A stretch of 40,615 nt of DNA, taken from NCBI GenBank assembly GCA_036389795.1, contig DASVWD010000159.1, forward strand, positions 1-40,615, given 5' to 3'. The DNA is from Longimicrobium sp. GTDB taxonomy: Bacteria > Gemmatimonadota > Gemmatimonadetes > Longimicrobiales > Longimicrobiaceae. The notes beneath the pieces were generated by a model. That model ran no database searches, had not been told where the DNA came from, and saw only the letters and a program-made list of their open reading frames with translations. Below are positions 1 through 7,460 of this stretch, piece by piece. Positions within the stretch are counted from its first letter, which is position 1; every line of letters starts with the position of its first letter. Position numbers and translations under genes: made by a program.

Positions 1-142
1 CTGAAAAGGTCTCACACAGAGGGCACAGAGAACACAGAGGAACAGCGGAGAGATTGAAGTTCTCTCCGTGTCCTCCGTGTCCTCTGTGTGATGCCAATCT
101 GTTTCTCGCGAACCAGAACAATGCTCGGAAACGTGGTATCAT
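1..142. repeat. Interspersed repeat family A, copy 1 (cut by window edge)
   Basis: Imperfect inverted arms built from CACAGAG-type units (about 10-41) and CTCTGTG-type units (about 59-91), followed by a flank running to the GGTATCAT at about 135-142. The flank matches, in reverse orientation, the left flank of the copy at 19531-19692, including CCAATCTGTTT and GAACCAGAAC. The outer left end lies outside the window. There is no coding signal, and the short reading frames across it are not convincing. Confidence 0.8.
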
Positions 143-175
143 GCCGCCTTCCGGCTTCGCTGTGCATCGGGAAGC

Positions 176-377
176 TGTCATTCCGAGTGGAGCCCGATGC
201 GCCGAGCTCGTGTTCGCCGCCGAAGTCGGCCGGGCTCCCGGGGAATCCACCCGCGGCCGGCAGGAGGCCGGACCGATGCACGGAGCCAGCGTCCGGGCGG
301 GGTGAGTGGATTCCTCGGGCGCCGCCCAGCTCAGGTGTGAAAGCCGGATCGGTGCCGCGGCGCCGCTCGGAATGACA
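176..377. repeat. Interspersed repeat family B, copy 1, with perfect 12-bp terminal inverted repeats
   Basis: TGTCATTCCGAG at 176-187 is matched exactly and inverted by CTCGGAATGACA at 366-377, giving a 202-bp element. The right part contains GATTCCTCGG about 65 bp before the end, and related right ends recur at 8851-8889 and 25279-25347. An 8-bp dyad (GCATCGGG / CCCGATGC) spans the left end. The stretch 1-424 therefore holds two repeats and no gene I can support. Confidence 0.75.
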
Positions 378-424
378 CGGTTCGCAAGAGGACCGGATCG
401 CACACCGATTCCTGGAATCCGGTA

Positions 425-640
425 TCACTCCAGCACGAGGAAGGCGTCGATCTCGTGGAGGGGGACTTCCAGGCGGTCGCCGGTGCCGGGGTGGCGGGCG
501 GTGAGGACCTCGGCGCCGAAGTCGGTGCGCAGCCGCTCGGGGAGGATCACCAGCTCGCCGCCGCGGCGGTGGAGCTGGATGCGGCTGCGCTCCGCGATCG
601 CCCGCTCCAGCCGGTCGTAGTCGCCCGGCGTCCAATTCAC
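425..640 (-). CDS. Small hypothetical protein coupled to the upstream membrane protein
   Basis: This is a 71-residue reading frame starting at a GTG that overlaps the stop of the preceding gene (GTGA), an arrangement typical of translational coupling. The protein begins NWTPGDYDRLE, is rich in Arg and Glu, and ends with alternating hydrophobic residues (EIDAFLVLE), suggesting a small soluble alpha/beta fold. It has no signal peptide and no Cys. I do not recognise the family. The overlap with the upstream start is the main evidence that it is real, and it probably works with that protein. Confidence 0.55.
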   Translation of the reverse strand: MNWTPGDYDRLERAIAERSRIQLHRRGGELVILPERLRTDFGAEVLTARHPGTGDRLEVPLHEIDAFLVLE

Positions 641-1410
641 GGGATGCGCACCGTGTCCGCCCGCGGCACGGGCGGCTCCTGGGGCTCGTCGTCCGCCGGC
701 TCCTCGGCCGGCTCCGGCGCGGGGGGCGGTGGGGGAAGAGGGGGAGGAGGAGGCGGCGGAGCCGGGCGCGCCGGACCGGGCACGTCCGCGGGCGCAGGCG
801 TGGACGCGGCCACCCGCGCGCCGCCGCGCCCCGGCCGGATCCCCTCGGGGCGCACCGAGAGGTAGTAGTCCTTGATGAACAGCGAGTCGATGCGGGCGAA
901 GTTGCTGTCCGGCAGGTCGCCGAACTTCACCCCCGGCTTGGGGCGCGGCACGGCGAAGCGCAGCGTGTCCATCCACACGTCGAACTCGGTGCGCGAGAGC
1001 TTCGACAGGTAGCCGTTCACGTCCACGCCGCACCCCAGGCAGAACGAGCCGAGCGCCCCCTGCGCCGGCTCGGGCTCGAAGCGCACCAGGATGCGCCGCC
1101 CGTCGGGGGCGCGCACGTACACGGCGCCCCGCCGCACGATGCTCTCCGCCACGCCGCTCAGGTGCACCAGGCGGCCCAGCTCGCGGTCCTTCAGCTCCCT
1201 CACCTCCACGAACGGCTCCACCACCACCGGGAGCACGGGCGCGCGGTCGGCGCCGAAGGTGGAAGACGCGCCGACGTTGGCGATGCGCGTGCGCGTGGTG
1301 GCGTCGCCGAACAGGTACGCCGTGAGCAGGGCCAGCAGGCTGAGCCCCACCAGGACGGCGGTCCAGAGCCAGATGCGGGTGTTGCGCCCGCGTACGAGCC
1401 GGATGTCCAT
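637..1410 (-). CDS. Membrane-anchored protein with proline-rich tail, unknown function
   Basis: The 257-residue protein has one N-terminal transmembrane segment (about residues 13-33) preceded by several Arg residues, predicting a short cytoplasmic tail and a body outside the cytoplasm. Residues 45-190 look folded and include a CLGC pair (FCLGCGVDV) that could bind metal or form a disulfide. The last 60 residues are almost all Pro, Ala and Glu with long proline runs, as in periplasm-spanning linkers. It is followed by the 71-residue coupled gene and is divergent from the thiol-redox operon at 1678. The CxxC next to a DsbA/VKOR operon is suggestive only. I do not recognise a family. Confidence 0.65.
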   Translation of the reverse strand: MDIRLVRGRNTRIWLWTAVLVGLSLLALLTAYLFGDATTRTRIANVGASSTFGADRAPVLPVVVEPFVEVRELKDRELGRLVHLSGVAESIVRRGAVYVRAPDGRRILVRFEPEPAQGALGSFCLGCGVDVNGYLSKLSRTEFDVWMDTLRFAVPRPKPGVKFGDLPDSNFARIDSLFIKDYYLSVRPEGIRPGRGGARVAASTPAPADVPGPARPAPPPPPPPLPPPPPAPEPAEEPADDEPQEPPVPRADTVRIP

Positions 1411-1420
1411 TCAACCGCTT

Positions 1421-1540
1421 CAGGGAACGGGGGACAGGGTACAGGGGACAGCCAGAAAACCAGCTCGGCTTCTCGCGGAGGGGACCGGGCAAGCCGCGCG
1501 CCGCGCAGGCTGTCCCCCGTCCCCCATCCCCTGTACCCTG
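1421..1540. repeat. Inverted-repeat element in the divergent intergenic region
   Basis: A 33-bp left arm at 1421-1453 (GGGACAGGGTACAGGGGACA core) is mirrored by a right arm at 1508-1540 with about three quarters identity once reverse-complemented. Both arms end in GGACAGCC next to the unique centre. The arms are themselves made of GGGGACAG-like repeats. It occupies the region between the divergent genes at 1410 and 1678, so it may sit between or within their promoters. A short related sequence (CTGTCCCTGTTCCCTG) occurs near 5580-5595. Confidence 0.65.
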
Positions 1541-1677
1541 CCGCTGGGTGCAAGCGGCGTTCCCCGCTCGCTTTCCGCCGGGACACGGCTTGCCCGGCGG
1601 CGCTCCCGCCGGTTATCATGGTGCGCCGCGCCAGCGAGGGCGCGGACCCAGCTTACCCATCCACCGGAGGAAGTTCC

Positions 1678-2526
1678 GTGCCCCGTACTCCCCCGGGAGA
1701 GACGCCGCGCGGGCGGGGAGCGCCGAAGCCGCCGCGGCGGTCGTCGCTCACCCCCTTCTACGTGATCCTCGGCCTGGTGCTGCTGGCCGGCATCGGCTTC
1801 CTGGCCATGCAGATGCGGCCCAAGCGCGGCGCCGCCGCCACCCAGCCCGTGGCGGTCACGCTCACCCCCGAGCAGCTCCAGCGCGTCCCCGGCGTCTCCA
1901 TCGGCCGCGCCGACGCGCCGATCACCATCTTCGAGTTCGCCGACTTCCAGTGCCCGCACTGCGGCGAGTGGGCGCAGTTCATCGAGCCGCTGATCAAGGA
2001 GAACCTGGTGGCGACGGGGAAGGCGCGGTACGTGTTCTACGACTTCCCCCTGGGCGGCGCCTTCGTGTACGGCTTCCTGGCCGCGCGCGCGGGGCGCTGC
2101 GCCAACGAGCAGGGGAAGTTCTGGGAGTACCACGACATCCTCTTCGCCAACCAGCAGGAGTGGAGCTACGTCCAGGGCCCCGACGCCGCCCTGGAGAAGT
2201 TCCTGGGCTACGCGGAGCGGATCGGCGGGCTGAACGCGGGCCAGTTCGAGCAGTGCCTGCGCTCCGACAAGTACCAGAAGGAGGTCTCCGAGAGCCGCCA
2301 GCTGGGCGAGTCGCTGGGGGTGCAGGGGACGCCGTCGGTCTACGTGAACGGGCAGAAGCTGCAGCAGCTCCCCGAGCGCTACAGCCAGTTCGAGGCCGAG
2401 GTGCGCCGCATCGCGCCCGGGGCCTTCGCGGGGACGCCCGCGCCCGCCCCGGCCGCCACCGGCGCGGCGGGCGGCGGCGTGAGCGGCACCTCGGCGGCCC
2501 CGGCGCCCGCGCCCACGCCGCCGTGA
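1678..2526 (+). CDS. Membrane-anchored DsbA-family thiol oxidoreductase
   Basis: The predicted protein of 282 residues has an N-terminal transmembrane anchor (about 26-46) and a thioredoxin-fold DsbA/BdbD-like domain. The redox motif CPHC lies at residues 92-95 and the cis-proline loop is GTPSVYV. A Pro/Ala-rich tail closes the protein. The GTG start at 1678 is chosen because GGAGGAA precedes it at good distance; frames reaching further upstream run into the repeat. It should form or isomerise disulfides in exported proteins. The downstream VKOR-like gene overlaps its stop by GTGA and is the natural partner that would reoxidise it. Family assignment is firm; whether it oxidises or isomerises is not visible. 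Confidence 0.9.
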   Translation: MPRTPPGETPRGRGAPKPPRRSSLTPFYVILGLVLLAGIGFLAMQMRPKRGAAATQPVAVTLTPEQLQRVPGVSIGRADAPITIFEFADFQCPHCGEWAQFIEPLIKENLVATGKARYVFYDFPLGGAFVYGFLAARAGRCANEQGKFWEYHDILFANQQEWSYVQGPDAALEKFLGYAERIGGLNAGQFEQCLRSDKYQKEVSESRQLGESLGVQGTPSVYVNGQKLQQLPERYSQFEAEVRRIAPGAFAGTPAPAPAATGAAGGGVSGTSAAPAPAPTPP

Positions 2527-3017
2527 GCGCGGCGCAGGACGTGGCGGCCGGGGCGCGCGCCCCGGCGCGCGAGGAGGAAGAGGCGGCCCCGGCGCCGCCG
2601 GTGAGCCGCATGGCCATCGCCGTGCTGGCGCTGGTGGGGCTCTTCGTGGCCGGCTACCTGTCGCTGTACAAGCTGGGCGTCATCGGCGAGATCACCTGCC
2701 AGATCGGCTCGTGCGACCGGGTGCAGGCCTCTCCCTGGGCGGTGTTCCTGGGCGTCCCCGTCCCCTACCTGGGGCTGGCCGGCTACGTCGGCATCCTGAC
2801 GGTGTCGCTCCTGGGGATCCAGCCGCGCTTCGCGGGGGAGCGCTGGGTGGCGCTGGCGCTGTTCGGGATGGCCGCGGTGGGGGTGGCGTTCTCGGCGTAC
2901 CTGACGTGGCTGGAGGCGTTCCGCATCCACGCCTGGTGCCAGTGGTGCGTGGTGTCGGCCATCCTGATGACCCTGATCTTCCTGCTCTCCATTCCCGGGC
3001 TCAGGCGGGCCCGGTGA
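2523..3017 (+). CDS. Vitamin K epoxide reductase (VKOR) family protein
   Basis: A 164-residue membrane protein with four predicted transmembrane segments. It carries the two Cys pairs of bacterial VKOR proteins: C59/C64 in the first loop (TCQIGSC) and the quinone-proximal CxxC at 139-142 (CQWC). These enzymes pass electrons from a periplasmic DsbA-type partner to membrane quinone. The GTG start overlaps the stop of the DsbA-like gene (GTGA), which fits coupled synthesis of the pair; an internal ATG at 2610 just before the first membrane segment is the alternative. It stands in for DsbB, which is common in high-GC bacteria outside the proteobacterial model species. Confidence 0.92.
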   Translation: MSAAQDVAAGARAPAREEEEAAPAPPVSRMAIAVLALVGLFVAGYLSLYKLGVIGEITCQIGSCDRVQASPWAVFLGVPVPYLGLAGYVGILTVSLLGIQPRFAGERWVALALFGMAAVGVAFSAYLTWLEAFRIHAWCQWCVVSAILMTLIFLLSIPGLRRAR

Positions 3018-3037
3018 GCGAGCCCTTCGGAGGAGCG

Positions 3038-3250
3038 ATGCCGGAGAACGACGGCCGGACGGTGCCGGTGCGCCTGGTGTTCGCCGACCAGGGGACGTTC
3101 CACGCCGAGACGGTGCACGTGCCGCTGGCGGTGCTGGACCAGTACGACCGCCTGGTGGACCTGCTGCGCGAGGAGGAGAGCGTCACCCGGCAGATGTACG
3201 TCGACATGGACCGCCTGGTCTCGGCCTACGTGGTGAACGACGGCGAGTAG
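3038..3250 (+). CDS. Small acidic protein in the thiol-redox operon, unknown
   Basis: A 70-residue protein starts 20 bp after the VKOR stop. The ATG is preceded by GGAGGAG, and a GTG at 3014 overlapping the VKOR stop is a possible alternative. The sequence has a beta-like first half (VPVRLVFADQGTF) and a helical, acidic second half (LVDLLREEESVTRQMYVDMDRLVSAYV). It has no Cys, no signal peptide and no membrane segment, so a direct redox role is unlikely. A terminator hairpin follows, making it the last gene of a three-gene operon. I do not recognise the family. Confidence 0.7.
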   Translation: MPENDGRTVPVRLVFADQGTFHAETVHVPLAVLDQYDRLVDLLREEESVTRQMYVDMDRLVSAYVVNDGE

Positions 3251-3276
3251 CGCGGCCCGTCTTTCGCGACGGAGGA

Positions 3277-3309
3277 GAGGGCCCTTCCCGAGGCGCGGGA
3301 GGGCCCTCC
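3277..3309 (+). terminator. Hairpin terminator after the thiol-redox operon
   Basis: A GC-rich stem pairs GAGGGCCCTTCCCG (3277-3290) with the inverted arm at about 3296-3308, with one bulged base, and is followed by a short pyrimidine stretch (GTCTTTC). It lies 26 bp after the last stop. Confidence 0.7.
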
Positions 3310-3359
3310 AGTCTTTCACGATCATCCCGCGTCGCAGAGGATCGTCCACGTGGAGGTCC

Positions 3360-3450
3360 CTGAAAAGCCTCACACAGAGGACACGGAGGACACAGAGAAG
3401 TTCGAATCCGTTTCCGCTGTTCCTCTGTGTTCTCTGTGTCCTCTGTGTGA
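3360..3450. repeat. Interspersed repeat family A, copy 2
   Basis: It begins CTGAAAAGCCTCACACAGAGG like the left side of copy 1 and the inverse of the right side of copy 3. The central arms are CACAGAGGACAC units and their inverted CTCTGTGTCC counterparts (about 3372-3400 and 3420-3450). The outer terminal repeats seen in copy 3 are not recognisable, so this copy looks internal or decayed. Confidence 0.75.
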
Positions 3451-3533
3451 GCCCGGCAGTTCGCCCGAGCCAGAGATGCACCGAAGTCCGCTGGCGTGGC
3501 AGGAACGACGGGTCAACCTCTGGGGAGGGGAGC

Positions 3534-4352
3534 ATGGCGAAGCGGGACGGGAAGCCGAAGGGCGCGGCGCTGGTCACGGGGGCGTCGGGCGGGATCGGCG
3601 AGGAGCTGGCGAAGCTGTTCGCGGCCGACGGGCACGACCTGGTGCTGGTGTCGCGCGGCCGGGAGCGGCTGGAGCGCGTGGGCCAGGCGCTCGAGCAGGC
3701 GCACGGCGTGGCGTACACGGTGGTCACCGCGGACCTGGCGGACCCGGCGGCGCCGGAGCACGTCTTCCAGGCGGTGCGCGCGGCCGGGATCGAGGTGGAG
3801 GCGCTGGTGAACAACGCCGGCTTCGGCCTCTCCGGCCCGTTCGTGGAGACGGACGGCGAGGCGCCGACGGACCTCGGGCGCGAGCTGGAGATGATCCGGG
3901 TGAACGTGGCGGCGCCCACCCACCTGGCCAAGCTCTTCCTCCCGGCGATGGTGGAGCGCGGGCGCGGGCGGGTGCTGAACGTGGCCTCGACGGCGGCGTT
4001 CCAGCCCGGGCCCACCATGGCCGTCTACTACGCCACCAAGGCGTACCTGCTCTCGTTCTCCGAGGCGCTCTCGGTGGAGCTGCGCGGCACGGGGGTGACG
4101 GTGACGGCGCTCTGCCCCGGGCCCACGCTCACGGGGTTCCAGGAGGTGGCCGACGTGGGCGCCTCGCGGCTCTTCCACACCCCGTTCGTGATGAGCGCGG
4201 CCGAGGTGGCGCGCGTGGGCTACCGGGCCATGCGGCGCGGGAAGCCGATGGTGGTGGCGGGGCCGATGAACAAGCTGCTGGCGCAGGGCACGCGCCTGGT
4301 GCCGCGCACGATGGCGGCGCGGCTGGCGAAGATGGCGCAGGCGCGCATGTAG
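3534..4352 (+). CDS. Short-chain dehydrogenase/reductase (classical SDR)
   Basis: The 272-residue protein has the full classical SDR pattern: the cofactor-binding TGASGGIG at 15-22, NNAG from N93, the catalytic Ser at about 152 (VASTAAF) and YxxxK at Y165/K169. The PG motif after the last strand (LCPGPTLTGF) is also present. TGxxxGIG followed by an Arg-containing second strand (LVSRGRERL) points to NADP(H). The substrate cannot be read from sequence; close relatives are often annotated only as SDR oxidoreductases. The ATG follows GGGGAGGGG. It stands alone, between a repeat and the promoter of the next gene. Confidence 0.92.
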   Translation: MAKRDGKPKGAALVTGASGGIGEELAKLFAADGHDLVLVSRGRERLERVGQALEQAHGVAYTVVTADLADPAAPEHVFQAVRAAGIEVEALVNNAGFGLSGPFVETDGEAPTDLGRELEMIRVNVAAPTHLAKLFLPAMVERGRGRVLNVASTAAFQPGPTMAVYYATKAYLLSFSEALSVELRGTGVTVTALCPGPTLTGFQEVADVGASRLFHTPFVMSAAEVARVGYRAMRRGKPMVVAGPMNKLLAQGTRLVPRTMAARLAKMAQARM

Positions 4353-4359
4353 GCGCCGC

Positions 4360-4388
4360 TTGAGCCGGCCGCGCCGCGCGGTTAGCTT
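4360..4388 (+). promoter_or_regulatory. Possible sigma-70-type promoter for the Spy-like gene
   Basis: TTGAGC at 4360-4365 and TAGCTT at 4383-4388 are separated by 17 bp, and the ATG lies 38 bp further on. The boxes are only partial matches in GC-rich DNA, so this is tentative. Confidence 0.35.
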
Positions 4389-4426
4389 TGGCGCTCCCCA
4401 ACTTCGATCCCTGGAGAACACATTCC

Positions 4427-5080
4427 ATGAAGAAGATTCTCGGCGCGGCGGCGCTCGGCGTGGTCCTCTGCGCCCCGGCGGCGCGGGCTCAGGCGTCACA
4501 CGTCGGCCACGGCGACCACGGCGCTCCGGCGCACGTGCTGCACGGCTCGCTCATGCACCGGCAGGAGCTCGGCCTCTCGGCGGACCAGGCCGCGCGCCTC
4601 GCGGCGATCCAGGAGGAGCTGAAGGCGGCGCACCGGGCGCACTGCGGGCAGCTCCGCGGCGTCTCGGCCGACGCCGGGCGGCGCCAGGCGATGCACGCGG
4701 AGATGCGGACCGCGATGCACCGCGCGCACGAGCAGGCCACCGCGGCGCTCACCGCGGAGCAGCGCGCCCGCCTCGACGCCCTGCACGCCGCCCACCACGG
4801 CGCCGGCGCCCGGCACGCGGCGATGCAGCACGGTGACGCCCACGCCGAGCACGCGCAGCACCACGCATCGGCGCACGGCGGCCAGGCGCACTCCGGTCAC
4901 GCGCAGCACGCCGGGCACGGCGAGCAGTGCAAGGGCGACGACTGCTGCGGCGGCGCCGGCTGCTGCGGGGACGGCACCTGCGACGAGGCGGCGTGCAAGG
5001 AGTGCTGCGAGGTCTGCTGCGAGGGCATGGAGCATCGCGGCGGGCACGAGGGGCACGCGGCGGGGCACTCGCACCGCTGA
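4427..5080 (+). CDS. Secreted Spy/CpxP-like protein with His-rich and Cys-rich metal-binding tail
   Basis: A 217-residue protein with a clear signal peptide (MKKILGAAALGVVLCAPAAR, cleavage near AQA). Residues about 45-125 form two long helices with LSADQ and LTAEQ motifs, the hallmark of the LTxxQ/Spy-CpxP envelope chaperone and metal-stress group. The last 90 residues are dominated by HxxH and GHxxH repeats, then a Cys cluster with three CC pairs and repeated CxxC-type spacing, then another His-rich end. This strongly suggests binding of soft metal ions such as Cu or Zn in the periplasm. The tail is the unusual part; ordinary Spy proteins lack it. A strong terminator follows. Confidence 0.75.
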   Translation: MKKILGAAALGVVLCAPAARAQASHVGHGDHGAPAHVLHGSLMHRQELGLSADQAARLAAIQEELKAAHRAHCGQLRGVSADAGRRQAMHAEMRTAMHRAHEQATAALTAEQRARLDALHAAHHGAGARHAAMQHGDAHAEHAQHHASAHGGQAHSGHAQHAGHGEQCKGDDCCGGAGCCGDGTCDEAACKECCEVCCEGMEHRGGHEGHAAGHSHR

Positions 5081-5104
5081 GCCGGCAGCTTCCTGGCAGA
5101 TCGT

Positions 5105-5141
5105 GACGAAGCCCGCTCCCCGGTCGGGGGCGGGCTTCGTC
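5105..5141 (+). terminator. Terminator hairpin after the Spy-like gene
   Basis: A perfect 12-bp stem (GACGAAGCCCGC at 5105-5116, inverted at 5130-5141) with a 13-nt loop, 24 bp after the stop codon. Confidence 0.8.
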
Positions 5142-5158
5142 GCTGGTGGTGCCGAGTC

Positions 5159-5216
5159 GCGAGTGCCTGAAGACACTCGCTGGACCACGGAAAGCCTCGC
5201 AAACTGCGCGAGGCTT
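5159..5216. other. Two further perfect hairpins upstream of the amphi-Trp gene
   Basis: GCGAGTG (5159-5165) pairs with CACTCGC (5174-5180), and AAGCCTCGC (5192-5200) pairs with GCGAGGCTT (5208-5216) around a 7-nt loop. With the terminator at 5105-5141 they make three stem-loops in 112 bp. They could be a processed small RNA, tandem terminators or a structured leader for the gene at 5286. Confidence 0.5.
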
Positions 5217-5285
5217 CAACAGCGAACAGCGACGGCGCAGTCCGCGCCCGATCGTCCGAATCACCCTTCTCCACCAGGGGCTCCA

Positions 5286-5516
5286 ATGGCCGAATCCGCC
5301 GACCGCGACATCGTGAAGACGTACTCCCGCGCGCAGTTCGTGGCGAAGCTGCGGCGCCTGGCCGACTCCATCGAATCGGCCAGGCCGTTCACCATCCAGG
5401 TCGCCGGCGAGAAGCTCCGCATCCCGGCGAGCGCGCGGTTCAACATCGAGCACGAGCGCTCCGGCGGCGAGCACGAGCTCGAGTTCCAGCTGCTCTGGGC
5501 GGACGGCGCCGAGTAG
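5286..5516 (+). CDS. amphi-Trp domain protein
   Basis: A 76-residue protein with the layout of the amphi-Trp family: an N-terminal helix (SRAQFVAKLRRLADSIE), amphipathic beta strands (FTIQVAGEKLRIP, FNIEHERS) and a C-terminal strand ending in the conserved Trp (ELEFQLLWA). The function of this family is not established. No strong ribosome-binding site is visible close to the ATG at 5286, but the reading frame from there covers the whole domain. It is monocistronic, between the hairpin cluster and a bidirectional terminator. Confidence 0.8.
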   Translation: MAESADRDIVKTYSRAQFVAKLRRLADSIESARPFTIQVAGEKLRIPASARFNIEHERSGGEHELEFQLLWADGAE

Positions 5517-5532
5517 CCCGGCGGCCGGGGAG

Positions 5533-5573
5533 AACGACGAGGGGCGAGCCGCGATGGCCCGCCCCTCGTCGTT
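5533..5573. terminator. Bidirectional terminator between convergent genes
   Basis: A perfect 13-bp stem (AACGACGAGGGGC at 5533-5545, inverted at 5561-5573) with A/T at its base on both sides. It lies between the amphi-Trp gene and the convergent end of mlaD, so it can serve both strands. Confidence 0.8.
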
Positions 5574-5599
5574 TCCGCTGCTGTCCCTGTTCCCTGCGG

Positions 5600-6568
5600 T
5601 TAGAAGACGCTCACGCTCAGGTACTTCTTGGGGTTCGCGCGGATGTCTTCGGTGAGCTGGGCCAGGTTGGTCACCGCGGAGTTCAGGTTGTTGTAGAGCT
5701 GCTCGTCGCGCGAGAGCTTGCCCAGCGTCCCCTCGCCGCGGTCGATGCGGCCCACCACGTTCGCCAGCGCCGTGCTGGCGCTGTTGAGCGACGCGGTGGC
5801 CGCGTCCAGCCGCAGCGTCAGGCTGTCGGTGCGGGCGATGGCGCGCGCCAGCTCGGGCCGGGTGGCCGCCCCCTCGATCCCCGCGGCCGAGCGGCGCAGG
5901 CTGCCGGAGAGGCTCCCCAGCTCGCGGCGCTGCTCCGTGGCCAGCGCGGCCAGCTCGGCCAGCACCGCCTGCAGCTCCTGCGCGCTGGTGTTCACCGCGC
6001 CGATCGTCTGGTGCGAAAGGAGGAGTTGCGCGCGGGCCAGCACCGTGTCGGCCTTCACGCCCAGCCCCTCGGCCGTGGCGCCCAGCCCGCCGGCCTCGCC
6101 GCCGCTGCGCAGCACGTCGCCGCTCTGGGCCATCCGCCGCGAGGTGCCGGGGACGATCTCGGCCACCTTCTCGGCCAAGAGCCCCTTCTCGGCGATGCGC
6201 ACCCGCGAGTCGGCGGGGAAGGGATACTGCCCCTCCAGCTCCAGGCGCATCTCCACCCGGCCGCCGTCGGTGAGCTGCAGGTCGGCGATGCGGCCGATGT
6301 TGACGCCGTGCAGCTGCACCGCGTCGCGCTTGCGGATGCCGCCCGCGTCGTCCACCACCGTGGTGACGTAGTAGCGGCCCCGGAAGAGCCCCGGGTCGGT
6401 GAGGATGAACAGCGCCGCCAGCACCGCCAGGAGGCCGGCCAGCACGAAGATCCCGACCTGCACCTCGCGGCGGGGGGTCCGGGACGGAGTCACAAGCTGC
6501 ATCTCCTGCTGGGAGATTCGGTTGCGCGGGGCCGCCGAAGGGGCCCCGCCGTCGGCGCGCTGGATCAT
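5600..6568 (-). CDS. mlaD: MlaD/MCE-domain lipid-binding protein
   Basis: A 322-residue protein with one transmembrane helix (about 36-57) and an MCE domain after it (about 65-150, including VQLHGVNIGRIADLQL and the VRIAEKGLLAEKVAEIVPG segment). The remaining 160 residues are helical, Ala-rich and coiled-coil-like, typical of the extended tails of MCE proteins that form a periplasmic tunnel. It is the substrate-binding ring of an Mla-type phospholipid transporter between inner and outer membrane. Its ATG overlaps the stop of the ATPase gene (ATGA), so the two are coupled. It is longer than E. coli MlaD, mainly because of the tail. Confidence 0.9.
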   Translation of the reverse strand: MIQRADGGAPSAAPRNRISQQEMQLVTPSRTPRREVQVGIFVLAGLLAVLAALFILTDPGLFRGRYYVTTVVDDAGGIRKRDAVQLHGVNIGRIADLQLTDGGRVEMRLELEGQYPFPADSRVRIAEKGLLAEKVAEIVPGTSRRMAQSGDVLRSGGEAGGLGATAEGLGVKADTVLARAQLLLSHQTIGAVNTSAQELQAVLAELAALATEQRRELGSLSGSLRRSAAGIEGAATRPELARAIARTDSLTLRLDAATASLNSASTALANVVGRIDRGEGTLGKLSRDEQLYNNLNSAVTNLAQLTEDIRANPKKYLSVSVF

Positions 6569-7356
6569 GCGGTCTCCAGGAGCTCGGAGTCGGGAACGTC
6601 GCGCTCCAGGAAGGCGCGGACCAGCGTGTCGTCGCTGGCGCGGAACTCCTCGGGCGTGCCGACGAAGCGGATCCGCCCGTGGTCGAGGAGCGCCACCCGG
6701 TCCGAGATCGGCAGCGCGCCCTCGATGTCGTGGGTCACGATGATGGAGGTGATCCCCAGCTCGCCGGCCAGCTGCGCGATCAGGCGGTGCACCACCGCGC
6801 CGTTCACCGGGTCCAGCCCCGTGACCGGCTCGTCGTAGAGCAGGATCTCGGGGCGGCCCACGATGGCGCGCGCGATCCCCACGCGCTTGCGCATGCCGCC
6901 GGAAAGCTCCGAGGGAAGTTTCCCGAGCACCTTGCCCGCGTCAAGGTTCACGTGATGCAGCGCCTCGGCCACCTGGGCCAGCACCTGGCGCTCGCCCATC
7001 TCGCGCTGCTCCTCGTCGGAGAGCCCCTGCGCCACGTTCTCGAACACCGTCATCGAGTCGAAGAGCGCCGCGTTCTGGAACACGTACCCCACCAGCCGGC
7101 GGCAGCGGACGAGCGCCCGGCGCCCGCCGCGGAAGACGGACTCGCCGTTCACGATCACGTCGCCGCGGTCGGGCGTGATGAGCCCGATCGTGGTCTTGAG
7201 CAGCACGCTCTTCCCCGTGCCCGAGTGGCCCACCACGGAGATCGTCTCGCCGCGCCCCACGGTGAGGTCCACCCCCGCCAGCACCGGGTGGTCGAACGCC
7301 TTCCAGAGATCGCGGTACTCGACCATCGGGTCGCCCACCGCGGGTGTCACCGTCAT
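6565..7356 (-). CDS. mlaF: MlaF-type ABC transporter ATPase
   Basis: The 263-residue ATPase has Walker A GHSGTGKS, signature LSGGM, Walker B ILLYDEP followed by VTGLDP, and the H-loop VTHD. The short LSGGMRKRVGIARAI run and the similarity of its termini to Mla/Mkl ATPases fit the neighbours MlaD and MlaE. It energises phospholipid movement at the inner membrane. The ATG at 7356 is chosen because GAGGGGG precedes it; the open frame extends to a TTG at 7410 with no ribosome-binding site. It is coupled to mlaD by ATGA overlap. Its upstream partner mlaE is about 390 bp away, across repeat DNA. Confidence 0.93.
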   Translation of the reverse strand: MTVTPAVGDPMVEYRDLWKAFDHPVLAGVDLTVGRGETISVVGHSGTGKSVLLKTTIGLITPDRGDVIVNGESVFRGGRRALVRCRRLVGYVFQNAALFDSMTVFENVAQGLSDEEQREMGERQVLAQVAEALHHVNLDAGKVLGKLPSELSGGMRKRVGIARAIVGRPEILLYDEPVTGLDPVNGAVVHRLIAQLAGELGITSIIVTHDIEGALPISDRVALLDHGRIRFVGTPEEFRASDDTLVRAFLERDVPDSELLETA

Positions 7357-7460
7357 CGTCCCCCTCGCCTTCCCGTCTTCCACGTCGTTCGAAATCGATA
7401 TGGGATCCAACCGTCACGACTGCTCGAACTACAACTTCAACTGCAACTGCCGGGTTCGGG

